A DNA stretch of 64,000 nt from Prauserella marina (GTDB lineage: Bacteria; Actinomycetota; Actinomycetes; Mycobacteriales; Pseudonocardiaceae), in contig NZ_CP016353.1 in assembly GCF_002240355.1 (NCBI RefSeq), forward strand, positions 3,088,501-3,152,500, read 5' to 3'. Under the pieces are notes generated by a model, which saw only the letters and a list, made by a program, of their open reading frames with translations, was not told where the DNA came from and did not search any database. The first letter of the stretch is position 1. Each line of letters opens with the position of its first letter. Shown here piece by piece: positions 17,257-26,022 of this stretch. The position numbers and the translations under genes are program-made.

Positions 17257-18582
17257 TCAGTCTCCGTATACCGTGTCGGCCTGGTCGCCGATGATGGTGC
17301 CGTCCTCACGCTGGACAGGTCCGAGTGAGCCGTCGGGATTGACGAAACCCGTCGTCGAGCACGGGTAGGGCGTTGCCTTCTCCGGAAGCGGCTCGATGAA
17401 CATCGGGTTGATCAGCCAGCGCCGGTCGGCGTTGTCGTAGGCCTTGCACATGACCTCGTTCTGGTTGCGGTTGATCACCAGATGGGCCGCCGTCGCGTCC
17501 TCGACGATGGAGACGTCGGTGTTGGCGTCGCCCGCGGCGATCGCGGGCCGGTCGGCCGGTGCCTGCCGCTCCCACGCCTCGGGGCCGGTGATGCCGAAGA
17601 CCTCCTGGTTGAGCCAGCACCGCTTGCCCTCGATGTAGGGAATGCTCTCGCCCTTGCCGTCAGGTTCGCCTCCGCAGCCCTTGATGGTCGTGCTGATCCT
17701 GCCCGCGTCGTCGAGAACGTTGCGGATGGCGATGACGTGGTCGGCGCCGATCCCGATCCCCTCGGCCCACGGGACCGTGACCGGGGTCGCCCCGGCCGAG
17801 TCGATCCACACGTCGAATCCGGCTTCGCGCAAAGTCGAGATCAGGTCGGTGATCTGCGGGTAGTAGCGCGCCCACGCGTGCACCTCGTGGCTGCCCACCC
17901 GCTGGGTCGCTCCCTCCGGCGCCGCGAGCGCCGCACGCCGCGAAGCCAGCGCGATGGCATTGACCTCGGCTTCGGTGTGCCCCGCGAACAACTGCGGAAC
18001 CCAGGCGTACTGCGGCAGGGTGCGGCGGCTGTTCCAGTCACCCTCGAACGCGTCCTCCCCGCTCATCAGCGCGGCGTCTTTCCTGATGGAGAAGATCTCG
18101 TCGGCGCAAGCGGGCGTGCTCGACGTCGGCAGCGGCGACCCGACGGGAACATCGGTGCCGCACGCCTCGGTGAGGGTGCGCACCGCGTTCGCGGTCAGCC
18201 ACGGGCTGGTGTCGGCCCAGTCGGCTGGCCGCAGGATTTCGTCGTGGTTGATCGCCCACGCGATCGCGAGGTCGGTGATGTCGTTCTTGGTGACCGTGTT
18301 GTCCCAGTCGAATACGGCGACCGGCCGCTCGCCCTCGCGCGGCACCGAACAGTGCCCGAGCCTGTTGATCACACGTTGCAGTTTCTGCCGGTTGTGGCCG
18401 TGCCAGTCGAGATCGCGGTCCAGTTGCGGGCAGTGCGCGTGACCGGCCTCCGAGAAGGGGGCCTGCTCGGCCGCACCGGCGGGCACGGACAGTGCCGTCA
18501 GTGTGGTCAGGGCCGTGACCACGGCGGCGAGGAGGGCGGCAACCCTCCGTGCCCTGCCGGTTCTGGGGCGCTGGGTTCGCAT
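17257..18582 (-). CDS. Secreted HAD-superfamily phosphatase
   Basis: The 441-residue protein begins with a basic n-region and a hydrophobic stretch ending at VPAGAA (residues 33-38), a signal peptide with an Ala-X-Ala site. The HAD catalytic motif VAVFDWDNTVTKND (Asp92, Asp94) and the late acidic motif AIAAGDANTDVSIVE are both present, so it should be an active extracytoplasmic phosphatase. Layout and size resemble secreted phosphorylcholine/acid phosphatases; the substrate is unproven. AAAGGAG lies before the ATG at 18582. It is divergent from the MocR regulator. Confidence 0.78.
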   Translation of the reverse strand: MRTQRPRTGRARRVAALLAAVVTALTTLTALSVPAGAAEQAPFSEAGHAHCPQLDRDLDWHGHNRQKLQRVINRLGHCSVPREGERPVAVFDWDNTVTKNDITDLAIAWAINHDEILRPADWADTSPWLTANAVRTLTEACGTDVPVGSPLPTSSTPACADEIFSIRKDAALMSGEDAFEGDWNSRRTLPQYAWVPQLFAGHTEAEVNAIALASRRAALAAPEGATQRVGSHEVHAWARYYPQITDLISTLREAGFDVWIDSAGATPVTVPWAEGIGIGADHVIAIRNVLDDAGRISTTIKGCGGEPDGKGESIPYIEGKRCWLNQEVFGITGPEAWERQAPADRPAIAAGDANTDVSIVEDATAAHLVINRNQNEVMCKAYDNADRRWLINPMFIEPLPEKATPYPCSTTGFVNPDGSLGPVQREDGTIIGDQADTVYGD

Positions 18583-18627
18583 GGAATGGACTCCTTTGTC
18601 CTCGGCGGATGACGTCCCGGTCGGTAG

Positions 18628-18639
18628 TGGTACATACCA
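18628..18639. promoter_or_regulatory. Candidate operator between the phosphatase and MocR genes
   Basis: TGGTACATACCA is a 12-base palindrome with arms TGGTA/TACCA in the 101-base divergent gap. MocR/GabR regulators often bind such boxes near their own promoters. The assignment is by position only. Confidence 0.35.
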
Positions 18640-18683
18640 TGCCGGGAGGGTTTCCCGCGCGGTCACGGGCCGGGGATGGAATC

Positions 18684-20072
18684 GTGTACCGCATGGCCGG
18701 CGCGGATTTCCTCCAGCTCGATCCTGGCCAGTCCCCGCGCAACGGCCGCACGGCCTGGCTTGCCGAACGACTGCGCATCGCGGTCGCCGACGGCACGCTG
18801 GGCCCCGGAACCCGGCTGCCCGCGACGAGGGTCCTCGCCGACGAACTGGCCATGGCGCGTGGCACGGTCGTCGAGGCCTATCGGAGGCTCGCCGAGGAAG
18901 GGCTGCTCGTCACCAATCGCGGCGGTGGAACGATCGTCGCCGATCCGGTCACCGGCCCGCCCGCCCTGCGCGAGTCCCCGGTGTCCCGGCCCGGCGCCGT
19001 CGACATCTCGTCGGGTATGCCCGACCTGACGGCGTTTCCGCGCGCGGCCTGGCTGAAGGCCGAGCGGAGTGTGTTGTCCTCGGCGACCCAGCGCGAACTC
19101 GGATACACCGATCCGCGGGGTGCCGGAAAGCTGCGCGAGGCGCTGGCCGGCTGGCTCGGCCGAAGTCGCGGTGTCGCCGCCGATCCCGGCCGGATCATCG
19201 TCACCGCGGGTGTGGCGGGAGCCCTCAGCCTGCTCGCGCAGGTGCTGCGGCGGCACGGCGTCACCACCTGGGCGGTCGAGGACCCAGGGGCCGACGGCAA
19301 CCGCCGCGTCCTCGGACACTGGCTGGACCACCTCGTGCCGGTCCCCGTCGACGGGCACGGACTCGACGTGTCCGCGCTCGCCGAAAGTGGTGAGCGGGCC
19401 GTGCTGGTCACCCCCGCGCATCAGTTCCCGACCGGCGTCGTGCTGTCTCCTTTCCGTCGCCGTGAGTTACTGGCCTGGGCCGAGCGGGCAGGCGGCGTGG
19501 TGATCGAGGACGACTACGACGCCGAGTACCGCTACGACCGCGCGCCAGTCAGGGCGTTGCAGGCCACCGCGCCCGACCGGGTCGCGCACGTCTCCAGCCT
19601 TTCGAAAGTCCTCGCCCCCGCGCTGCGCCTCGGCTGGCTCATCGCCCCTCCCGCGCTGCACGACGACCTGGTCCATCTCCGGTGGGCGACCGATCTCGGC
19701 TCGCCCACCCTGCCTCAACTCGCGCTCGCCCAGTTGATCGAGACCGGTTCCCTTGAGCGGCACCTGCGCACGCTGCGTAGGCGGCACCAGGCCCGCAGGG
19801 ACGCCGCCGTCGCGGCGATCCGGCGTTACCTGCCAGGCTGCGCCGTCGAGGGCGTCGCGGCCGGTCTTCACCTCGTCGTCAGGCTCCCGGCCCGGCTCGA
19901 CGACACCGACATCGCCGCCCGCGCCCTTGAGGCGGGTATCGCGGTGCATCCGCTGTCCCATCACCGGTTCGCGCCGGGACCGCCCGGCCTCGTCATCGGT
20001 TACGGCCCGCACCCCGCGCCGCGTCTGGAACGCGCCATCGCGACGCTCGGAACCATCGTCAGCGCGGAGTGA
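18684..20072 (+). CDS. MocR/GabR-type regulator (GntR HTH fused to aminotransferase domain)
   Basis: The 462-residue protein couples a GntR winged helix (GTRLPATRVLADELAMARGT, then VVEAYRRLAEEGLL) to a class I aminotransferase-like domain. PLP-binding features are VIEDDYDAEYRYDR and SSLSKVLAPALRLGW, in which Lys would form the internal aldimine. Such proteins sense PLP-linked amines or amino acids and do not normally act as enzymes. The start at 18684 (GTG) has GGGGATGGA upstream; the ATG at 18693 is an alternative. The convergent LysE-type exporter overlaps its end by 14 bases and may be functionally linked. Confidence 0.87.
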   Translation: MYRMAGADFLQLDPGQSPRNGRTAWLAERLRIAVADGTLGPGTRLPATRVLADELAMARGTVVEAYRRLAEEGLLVTNRGGGTIVADPVTGPPALRESPVSRPGAVDISSGMPDLTAFPRAAWLKAERSVLSSATQRELGYTDPRGAGKLREALAGWLGRSRGVAADPGRIIVTAGVAGALSLLAQVLRRHGVTTWAVEDPGADGNRRVLGHWLDHLVPVPVDGHGLDVSALAESGERAVLVTPAHQFPTGVVLSPFRRRELLAWAERAGGVVIEDDYDAEYRYDRAPVRALQATAPDRVAHVSSLSKVLAPALRLGWLIAPPALHDDLVHLRWATDLGSPTLPQLALAQLIETGSLERHLRTLRRRHQARRDAAVAAIRRYLPGCAVEGVAAGLHLVVRLPARLDDTDIAARALEAGIAVHPLSHHRFAPGPPGLVIGYGPHPAPRLERAIATLGTIVSAE

Positions 20073-20676
20073 AGGCCAGCAGCATCGCCAGCGCCACGAA
20101 CGAGAGGCCGAAGACCTGGCCGATCCGGCCCATCACCCCGGGCTTGCCGACGACATACGAGCGCAGCCAGGCCGCACAAGCGCCGTATATACCGAAGACC
20201 ACCAGTGTCACCACCATGAACGCCGCCCCGAGCATCGCCATCCGGACCGTCGCGCCGGGACTGGCAGGATCGACGAACATCGGAAGGAACACGAAGAAGA
20301 ACAGCGTCAGCTTGGGGTTGAGCAGGTTCACCAGCACCGCGCCGCCGATCGTCCTGCCTGCCGACGAGCTTCGTTCACCGTCCTCCAGTCCGGGAGCCAG
20401 CACGCCACGCTGATGCCACGTGCCCCAGGCCATGTACAGCAGATAGCCGACCCCGAGCCACTTCATCACCTCGAAGGCCACCGGGCTCGCCGCGAGCACC
20501 GCCGCCGTGCCCGAAAGCGCGAGCACCAGGTGCGGCAACGCCCCGAGCGCGCACCCCACGGCGGCCAGCTGTCCCATCCGTACCCCGCGCGAAAGTCCCG
20601 CCGCGATGGTGAACAGCGCGCCGGAACCCGGTGTGGCCGTCACGACGAACGACGTGATCCAGAAATCCAGTCCCAC
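20059..20676 (-). CDS. LysE/RhtB-family amino-acid exporter
   Basis: The 205-residue length and six hydrophobic segments fit the LysE/RhtB family. Near the N-terminus TPGSGALFTIAAGLSRG replaces the usual TPGP block, and GGAVLVNLLNPKLTLFF is the conserved mid-protein signature. It should export an amino acid or analogue across the membrane. The start was set at the GTG 20676 because this gives the standard family length and N-terminus; no strong ribosome binding site is visible. Its end overlaps the convergent MocR gene. Confidence 0.82.
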   Translation of the reverse strand: MGLDFWITSFVVTATPGSGALFTIAAGLSRGVRMGQLAAVGCALGALPHLVLALSGTAAVLAASPVAFEVMKWLGVGYLLYMAWGTWHQRGVLAPGLEDGERSSSAGRTIGGAVLVNLLNPKLTLFFFVFLPMFVDPASPGATVRMAMLGAAFMVVTLVVFGIYGACAAWLRSYVVGKPGVMGRIGQVFGLSFVALAMLLAFTPR

Positions 20677-20765
20677 GGTTCCACTGTTCGTGCCGGCCGC
20701 GGCGAGGCGAAGGGCCAAGTCACGACCGTCGGCATGGACCAAACGTCAGCCGCTTCCCGCCCGGC

Positions 20766-21419
20766 TCACGACCGCAAGGCCGCGGCGGCCGAGGAGAACA
20801 TCGTGGTCTTGATGGCGCCGAGAGTGCCGCGATCCTTGCCCGCTCGCTCGCCGGCGCGCTCGACGGCCCGCTCCAGCAGGTCCGCCTCGCTCGCGGTCTC
20901 GTCGACGAGCCCCAGTTCGCGCGCGTGCTCACCGCCGAAGCGCCGTGCCGTGGTCATCGAGGCCACGGCAGCCGAGGGAGTGAGCTTGCACTGGATGAGC
21001 GCGGCCATGCCGGGGGTGAACGGGATGTTGATGTCGGCCTCGGGGAAACAGAAGAAACCCCGGTCGGCGCGCATCACGCGATGATCGTGTGCCATCGCCA
21101 GCATCGCGCCCGCGCCGAACGCGTGCCCGTTGACGGCGGCGACCGTCGGAACCGGCAGGGTCAGCATTCTGGCGAGCAGTTCGTGTACCGCGGTGACATA
21201 CCCTTCGGCGTCGTCGCCGTGCGCGGCGAGCCATTCGAGATCGAGGCCGTTGGAGTAGAACTTTCCCGTTCCGCGCGTGACGAGCGCGGCGGCATCGGTT
21301 CCGGAGGTCACCGTGTCGAGCAGGGAGTGCGTCTCGCTCAGCCAGTCAGGCGTGAACCGGTTCTCGTCGTCGCCGAAGTCCAGTACGTACACCGGTTCCC
21401 TTTGCTGCAATGTGGGCAT
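20766..21419 (-). CDS. Enoyl-CoA hydratase/isomerase family protein
   Basis: The 217-residue crotonase-fold protein has oxyanion-hole segments TGTGKFYSNGLDLEWL and AAVNGHAFGAGAMLAMAHDHR. The usual acidic catalytic region follows as FPEADINIPFTPGM. It should act on an acyl-CoA; the reaction (hydration, isomerisation or other) cannot be fixed. It is somewhat shorter than standard hydratases (about 250-260 residues). AAAGGA precedes the ATG at 21419, and the upstream TetR gene ends two bases before it, so the two form an operon. Confidence 0.82.
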   Translation of the reverse strand: MPTLQQREPVYVLDFGDDENRFTPDWLSETHSLLDTVTSGTDAAALVTRGTGKFYSNGLDLEWLAAHGDDAEGYVTAVHELLARMLTLPVPTVAAVNGHAFGAGAMLAMAHDHRVMRADRGFFCFPEADINIPFTPGMAALIQCKLTPSAAVASMTTARRFGGEHARELGLVDETASEADLLERAVERAGERAGKDRGTLGAIKTTMFSSAAAALRS

Positions 21420-21421
21420 GA

Positions 21422-22090
21422 TCAGTCCTTTGTGGTCGGTTGTTTCCTCGTGGTGGCCGGACGGCGGGGGAGGGGCGGCGGTGGCACGGTGAGTACCGCG
21501 CGAACAGCGGCGGCCAGCCGCTCGCGAAGTCGTTGCGGCACCGGGCGGGTTTCCGCGCCGGTGAGTGCTCCGCGCAGGAGGGCGGAAGGCAGATCGACGA
21601 CGCACGTGGTCATGACCTCGACCGCGGCACCGTCGCGCCGGTTCCACACGGTCTCGGAAAGGCCGACCAGCAGTGAGACCAGTCTGGCGTCGATGCCGAT
21701 GAGCTCATCGGCGAGTTCGGCCGGCAGCCGGGGACCCAGCAGCCGGTCCCTTTCGACGGTGAGCAGCATCCGCGCCGCAGCGCTCCTGCGCTCGGCGAAC
21801 TCGGCCGGTGCCAGCGCCGCGGCGACCACCGCGGCGCTGGGGTCTTCGGCTCCCGTCTTCGCGCGATCGGCCAGTTCGCGTTGGAGGTCGAGGAAGTCGT
21901 TGGCGGCGCGGAGCCAGGTGCGGGCCAGAACGGCGCCAAGCGAACCGAACGCGTGATAGATCGTCCCGTTCGGCACACCGGCCGCCGAGGCCAGCTCCCT
22001 GACGGTCACGCGATCCGCGCCGACATCAGCCACGAGCCGCTCCGTGGTGTCGAGCAGGCAGGACAGATCGTGAACGCGGGGCCGGGGCAC
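21422..22090 (-). CDS. TetR-family regulator
   Basis: The 222-residue protein has an N-terminal helix-turn-helix, VTVRELASAAGVPNGTIYHAF (residues about 28-48), and an alpha-helical C-terminal ligand domain rich in Leu and Arg. It starts with GTG at 22090, only eight bases from a 30-bp dyad that is probably its own operator. It is co-transcribed with the enoyl-CoA hydratase gene, suggesting an acyl-CoA-responsive regulator, by inference. Confidence 0.83.
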   Translation of the reverse strand: MPRPRVHDLSCLLDTTERLVADVGADRVTVRELASAAGVPNGTIYHAFGSLGAVLARTWLRAANDFLDLQRELADRAKTGAEDPSAAVVAAALAPAEFAERRSAAARMLLTVERDRLLGPRLPAELADELIGIDARLVSLLVGLSETVWNRRDGAAVEVMTTCVVDLPSALLRGALTGAETRPVPQRLRERLAAAVRAVLTVPPPPLPRRPATTRKQPTTKD

Positions 22091-22097
22091 GAACCGT

Positions 22098-22127
22098 ACA
22101 GTAACAGAGCGGCTGCTCCATTACTGT
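22098..22127. promoter_or_regulatory. Dyad in the tetR/GNAT gap, candidate TetR operator
   Basis: ACAGTAA (22098-22104) and TTACTGT (22121-22127) are perfect inverted copies. A nested GAGC/GCTC pair sits symmetrically between them. The site is just upstream of the TetR GTG start, the usual place for an autoregulatory operator. Confidence 0.5.
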
Positions 22128-22207
22128 GCGCGGGGCAGTGGATCACCGTTCCGCCCGGCTGTGAGAATGAGCGCGCTACGAATGTGCCGGACAAGGGGGT
22201 AATCGAC

Positions 22208-22852
22208 GTGGTGGAGATCCGCACGTACACCGAAGCCGACCGCCAGCGCATGCGAGCCCTGTTCGCCCGCGCCGGCGAGGGCTCGCCGACCGAGTCGTTG
22301 TGGGGGCACGTCGAGTCGGAAGCCGCGATCTACCTCCATCCCTACCTCGATCTTGAGCCGGATTCGGTGTTGCTCGCGGTCGGCGACGACGGCGAGCTGA
22401 CCGGTTATCTCACCGGATGTCTCGACACGGCCCGGTTTCCCAGCGAATCGAAGCGCATGGAACGGGCCATCAAGGAATACCGCCTCGTGTTCAAGCGGTC
22501 GACGGCGAAGTTCTTCGCGACGGCGGCTTTCGACGGCATCACGGGCCTGGTCCGGCGACAGCCTGGCGCCGGCGAACTGTCCGACCCGAGGTGGCCCGCG
22601 CACCTGCACATCAACGTCCAGCCGGACGCGCGGGGGACGGGCGCTGCCGACGGGCTGATGAACACGTGGCTACAGAAACTGCGGGAGACCGGTTCGGCGG
22701 GCTGTCATTTGCAGACGCTGTGTGAGAACACGAGGGCCGTGCGGTTCTTCGAGCGCATGGGCTTCGTCAAGCACGGACCGACGCCACTCGTGCCGGGCAT
22801 CCGGTATCGGGGAAGGCGGCTCCATCAGCAGACGATGGTCTGGAATCCCTGA
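22208..22852 (+). CDS. GNAT-family N-acetyltransferase
   Basis: The 214-residue protein has the acetyl-CoA binding motif A at NVQPDARGTGAADGLMNTWL and motif B at CENTRAVRFFERMGFVKHG, typical of GNAT enzymes. Before these it has an extra segment with LTGYLTGCLDT. The acceptor is unknown. AAGGGGG lies eight bases before the GTG at 22208 (22211 is a possible alternative). It is divergent from the TetR/hydratase pair and is followed by a clear hairpin. Confidence 0.8.
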   Translation: MVEIRTYTEADRQRMRALFARAGEGSPTESLWGHVESEAAIYLHPYLDLEPDSVLLAVGDDGELTGYLTGCLDTARFPSESKRMERAIKEYRLVFKRSTAKFFATAAFDGITGLVRRQPGAGELSDPRWPAHLHINVQPDARGTGAADGLMNTWLQKLRETGSAGCHLQTLCENTRAVRFFERMGFVKHGPTPLVPGIRYRGRRLHQQTMVWNP

Positions 22853-22855
22853 GCC

Positions 22856-22890
22856 GTTCCCTCACCGTCCATGATGGACAGTGAGGGAAC
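22856..22890. terminator. Terminator hairpin between convergent genes
   Basis: GTTCCCTCACCGTCCA (22856-22871) pairs with TGGACAGTGAGGGAAC (22875-22890) with one mismatch and a 3-base loop. It lies just after the acetyltransferase stop codon and before the stop of the convergent membrane-protein gene. Confidence 0.7.
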
Positions 22891-22927
22891 CTCCGCCGCC
22901 GTGCGCGTTCCACGGCGGCGCTCCGGG

Positions 22928-23602
22928 TCAGCGCGGTGGCTGACCATGGGGCGGGTACTGACCTTGTTGACCCTGCTGGATCTGTTGACCATATGGGCCG
23001 GGCTGGGCGTAGGGTCCCGGCTGGGCGTAAGGACCGGGATGGCCGTACTGGCCCGGCTGGGGATAGCCCTGCTGGCCGGGTCCGCCCTGTGGCATCGGCT
23101 GCTGGACGCCGGGAGGCGGGCCGAAACCCTGTGGCGCGGGGTTCGGTGACCACGCCGCTCCGCCGGGGCCACCCTGCGGGGCACCCATGGGCTGCGGCTG
23201 CTGCTGACCGAAGGGTGGCGGCGCGGCAGCGGCGTACTCCCGCGCGGCGAGTTGCTCGGCGCTCACCTTCTTCTTGCGGAAGTTGAAGAACGTCCACACG
23301 CCGGAGCCGACGGCGAGCGCGGAACCACCCGCGACCATCCACCATCCCGTCGAGGTGTTGTCGCTCTGCTGCTCCTCCATGGAGCGTTCGGCCCTCGTGG
23401 TGCCGTTCTTGGTCTCCTCGCAGATGTCTCCCGCCGACATCTCCTGGCTGCCGCACATGACGCGGTCGTCGTTCAGCATCACGATTCCGCCGATGAGCAG
23501 GCCGATTCCGACGAGTATCCCGATAATCGACTGTAGGCGCTCCTTCATCAATTTGGCATTGACGGCACGCGCGGTGCGCGTATGCGCCTGTGAAACGTTC
23601 AC
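22928..23602 (-). CDS. Membrane protein with Pro/Gln/Gly-rich tail
   Basis: The 224-residue protein has two membrane segments (about 25-43 and 86-105) flanking a short external loop with two cysteines (MCGSQEMSAGDIC), which could form a disulfide. The C-terminal 100 residues are low-complexity, rich in Pro, Gln, Gly and Tyr, with repeated GPYAQP units, as in actinobacterial cell-envelope and septum-associated proteins. GGAGGG lies before the GTG at 23602. I recognise no named family. Confidence 0.65.
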   Translation of the reverse strand: MNVSQAHTRTARAVNAKLMKERLQSIIGILVGIGLLIGGIVMLNDDRVMCGSQEMSAGDICEETKNGTTRAERSMEEQQSDNTSTGWWMVAGGSALAVGSGVWTFFNFRKKKVSAEQLAAREYAAAAPPPFGQQQPQPMGAPQGGPGGAAWSPNPAPQGFGPPPGVQQPMPQGGPGQQGYPQPGQYGHPGPYAQPGPYAQPGPYGQQIQQGQQGQYPPHGQPPR

Positions 23603-23867
23603 GAATGTCCCTCCAGTGTGTTCAGACGGGACACCTTAACCGCCGCCCCCACGCGGTGGTGCCGGTCTTCCGGAATCGGGCGGATCGCTTGCGTCACAAC
23701 GATCACGCACCGCACCGAAGGTGCCGCCCTACCGGCACACGGTAATCGGCACTCGGTGTGCTCTCGCGCCGGGGTTGAGCAGTCCGATTTCGTCATCGCC
23801 TCACGAACAACAGCCCACACAAAAGGGATGAAACGCGCGCGTTGTCGGCATTGGACTGCCGAGTTCG

Positions 23868-24437
23868 CTACCGCGCGCCGAGCAATGCCCGTAGCCCCGC
23901 GACGATGTCCGGCCCGCCCGGCGTGGCCTCGGGCCGGACGAGCGCCTGCACCGTGTACCCCATGACGAGCGCGTGCACGGCGGCTCCCGCGGTGTGCTTC
24001 TGCTCTTCGGTCACGTCCTCGCGGGGCACGTCGAGCAGGATCGAGGCGAACGAGGTCCACGCGTCGTCGAACCCTGCTGCCATCGAGTCGTGCATGTGCT
24101 CGTCGAATTCGGACTGTGCGATGGCCTGGATGTTGGCGACGAGCAGATCGCGGTCGCCCGGGATGGCGGCGAGAAGCTGGCCGAGTACCGCCTCCAGCCG
24201 CCCCGCCGGGTCCTCCGGCTCCGCGGCCCGCGCCGCCGATTCCACCTTGTCGCCCCATTCGCTGGTCGCCTCGATGAGGGCGGTGCTCATCAGGTTGTCC
24301 TTCGACCCGAAGTGATAGCCGATCGAGGCGAGATGGGCACCGGAGGCCGCGGCGATGTCCCGGGCGGTGGTATTGCCGTAGCCCTTCTCGACGAGGCAGC
24401 GTTTGGCACCGGCCAGCAGATCGTCACGTTGGCTCAT
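23868..24437 (-). CDS. TetR-family repressor of the adjacent efflux gene
   Basis: The 189-residue protein has the TetR helix-turn-helix (TTARDIAAASGAHLASIGYHF, about residues 23-43) followed by GSKDNLM and a helical ligand-binding domain. It is divergent from a DHA2 efflux transporter. The 67-base gap contains two alternating ACGT palindromes, so it very probably represses that transporter and itself. Pairs of this kind usually respond to a transported drug or dye. Confidence 0.87.
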   Translation of the reverse strand: MSQRDDLLAGAKRCLVEKGYGNTTARDIAAASGAHLASIGYHFGSKDNLMSTALIEATSEWGDKVESAARAAEPEDPAGRLEAVLGQLLAAIPGDRDLLVANIQAIAQSEFDEHMHDSMAAGFDDAWTSFASILLDVPREDVTEEQKHTAGAAVHALVMGYTVQALVRPEATPGGPDIVAGLRALLGAR

Positions 24438-24454
24438 GGTGCCAGCCTAACGCC

Positions 24455-24504
24455 TTGACGTACGTACGTTTGACGGGTGATTTGTACGTACGTACGATCT
24501 AGTC
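24455..24504 (+). promoter_or_regulatory. Efflux promoter with two TetR-type operators
   Basis: TTGACG (24470-24475) and TACGAT (24493-24498) are separated by exactly 17 bases. Six bases further begins the ATG of the transporter, so the transcript is probably leaderless. The palindromes ACGTACGTACGT (24458-24469) and GTACGTACGTAC (24484-24495) lie just upstream of the -35 and across the spacer and -10. Repressor bound there would block RNA polymerase. Confidence 0.75.
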
Positions 24505-26022
24505 ATGGATTCCACGCCACCCTCGCGCGCCTCGGCCAGACAGTGGTCGGCGCTCGCGGTGCTGCTGCTGCCCGCTCTGCTGACCTCCATGGACATTTCG
24601 GTGCTTTTCGTCGCCGCTCCGGCGATCACCGAGGCATTGGAGCCCAGCGCCACGCAATGGCTGTGGATGATGGACAGCTACGGCTTCGTCATGGCGGGCT
24701 TGCTGATCACGATGGGCAGCCTCGGCGACCGCGTCGGCCGAAGGAAGGTCCTGCTCGTCGGATCAGTGCTGTTCGGGGCCGCGTCCGCGCTGGTCGCGTT
24801 CGCCTCCAGCGCGGAACTGCTCATCGCGGGAAGGGTTCTGCTCGGCATCGGTGCCGCGACACTCGCGCCATCGACCCTTTCGCTCGTTCGCGACCTGTTC
24901 CCCGACGAACGACAACGGCGCGTCGCGGTGGGCGCGTGGACGACGGCCTTCACCGGAGGTGCCGTCGCGGGCCCGATCGTCGGTGGCATTCTGCTGGAGA
25001 ACTTCTGGTGGGGTTCGGTTTTCCTCATCAACATTCCGGTGATGCTGATGTTGCTGCTCGTGGTTCCCTTCCTGGTACCGGAGTCGGCACGCTCGTCCCA
25101 CGCGGGGTTCGACCTCGCGGGCGCGGCGACATCGCTCGTGGCGATTCTCGCGCTCGTCTTCGCGGTGAAGAACCTGACGGAGCACGGACTCGATGCCACG
25201 ACCGTCGCGGTGGGCGTGCTCGGCGTGCTGTTCCTCGTCGTGTTCCTGCGCGGGCAGCGATCGGCGACGGCACCGCTGATCGACGTGTCGCTCTTCCGCG
25301 ACGCCGCCTTCACCGCCGCGGTCGGCTCCGGCCTTGTCGTCTCCTTCGCGGCCGCCGGGCTGGGCCTGCTCGCCTTCACCTTCCTGCAGACCGTCCACGA
25401 CCTCGGCCCGCTCGCCGCGGCCCTGCACGCGTTGCCCACCTTCGCCGGCACCTTCGCCGGCGCGGTCCTCGGCGCGGGCCTCGCCGGGAAAGTCCGCCCC
25501 GGAGTGCTGTTGTGCACGGGGTTACTGATCGGCGCGGCGGGTTTCTGTGTCGTCGGTTCGCTCAGCCCCACCACGCCGGTCGTGGTGTTCATCGCCGGCT
25601 ACACCGTGCTCACCCTCGGGGTCGGCATCGTCGGCACACTGGCCAACTCGCTCGTGCTGGGGACCGCCCCCGCGCACAGGGCGGGCGCCGCGGCCGGGAT
25701 CTCGGAGACCAGCAACGAACTCGGCGCCGCACTGGGGATCGCGGCACTGGGCACCGTGTCGGCCACCGTCTACAAGAACGGTGTCGGCCAGGAACTGTCG
25801 TTCCTGCCGCCGGAGGCCACCGAGACCGTCACGGCCACCGTTCAGGCCGCCGACGTGCTCGCCGAGCCGGAAGCGGCCGACGTTCGCTCGCTCGCGTTCG
25901 ACGCCTTCACGAGCGGAGTGAACGTCGCGGCGTTCTCGGCGGCGGGAGTACTGGCTGTCGTCGCCGTGCTGGCCGCGCTGGCGCTGCGCCGCACGAAAGT
26001 GCCTGCCGGTCACAGCCGGTAG
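24505..26022 (+). CDS. DHA2-family multidrug efflux MFS transporter
   Basis: The 505-residue protein has about 14 membrane segments and DHA2 motifs: TSMDISVLFVAAPAI in helix 1, GSLGDRVGRRKVLLVG in the 2-3 loop, AGRVLLGIGAATLAPSTLSL and TTAFTGGAVAGPIVGGILLE (motif C, antiporter). It resembles SmvA/LfrA-type exporters of cationic compounds. No ribosome binding site is present before the ATG, consistent with leaderless translation. Control by the divergent TetR protein is strongly suggested by the operators. Confidence 0.87.
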   Translation: MDSTPPSRASARQWSALAVLLLPALLTSMDISVLFVAAPAITEALEPSATQWLWMMDSYGFVMAGLLITMGSLGDRVGRRKVLLVGSVLFGAASALVAFASSAELLIAGRVLLGIGAATLAPSTLSLVRDLFPDERQRRVAVGAWTTAFTGGAVAGPIVGGILLENFWWGSVFLINIPVMLMLLLVVPFLVPESARSSHAGFDLAGAATSLVAILALVFAVKNLTEHGLDATTVAVGVLGVLFLVVFLRGQRSATAPLIDVSLFRDAAFTAAVGSGLVVSFAAAGLGLLAFTFLQTVHDLGPLAAALHALPTFAGTFAGAVLGAGLAGKVRPGVLLCTGLLIGAAGFCVVGSLSPTTPVVVFIAGYTVLTLGVGIVGTLANSLVLGTAPAHRAGAAAGISETSNELGAALGIAALGTVSATVYKNGVGQELSFLPPEATETVTATVQAADVLAEPEAADVRSLAFDAFTSGVNVAAFSAAGVLAVVAVLAALALRRTKVPAGHSR

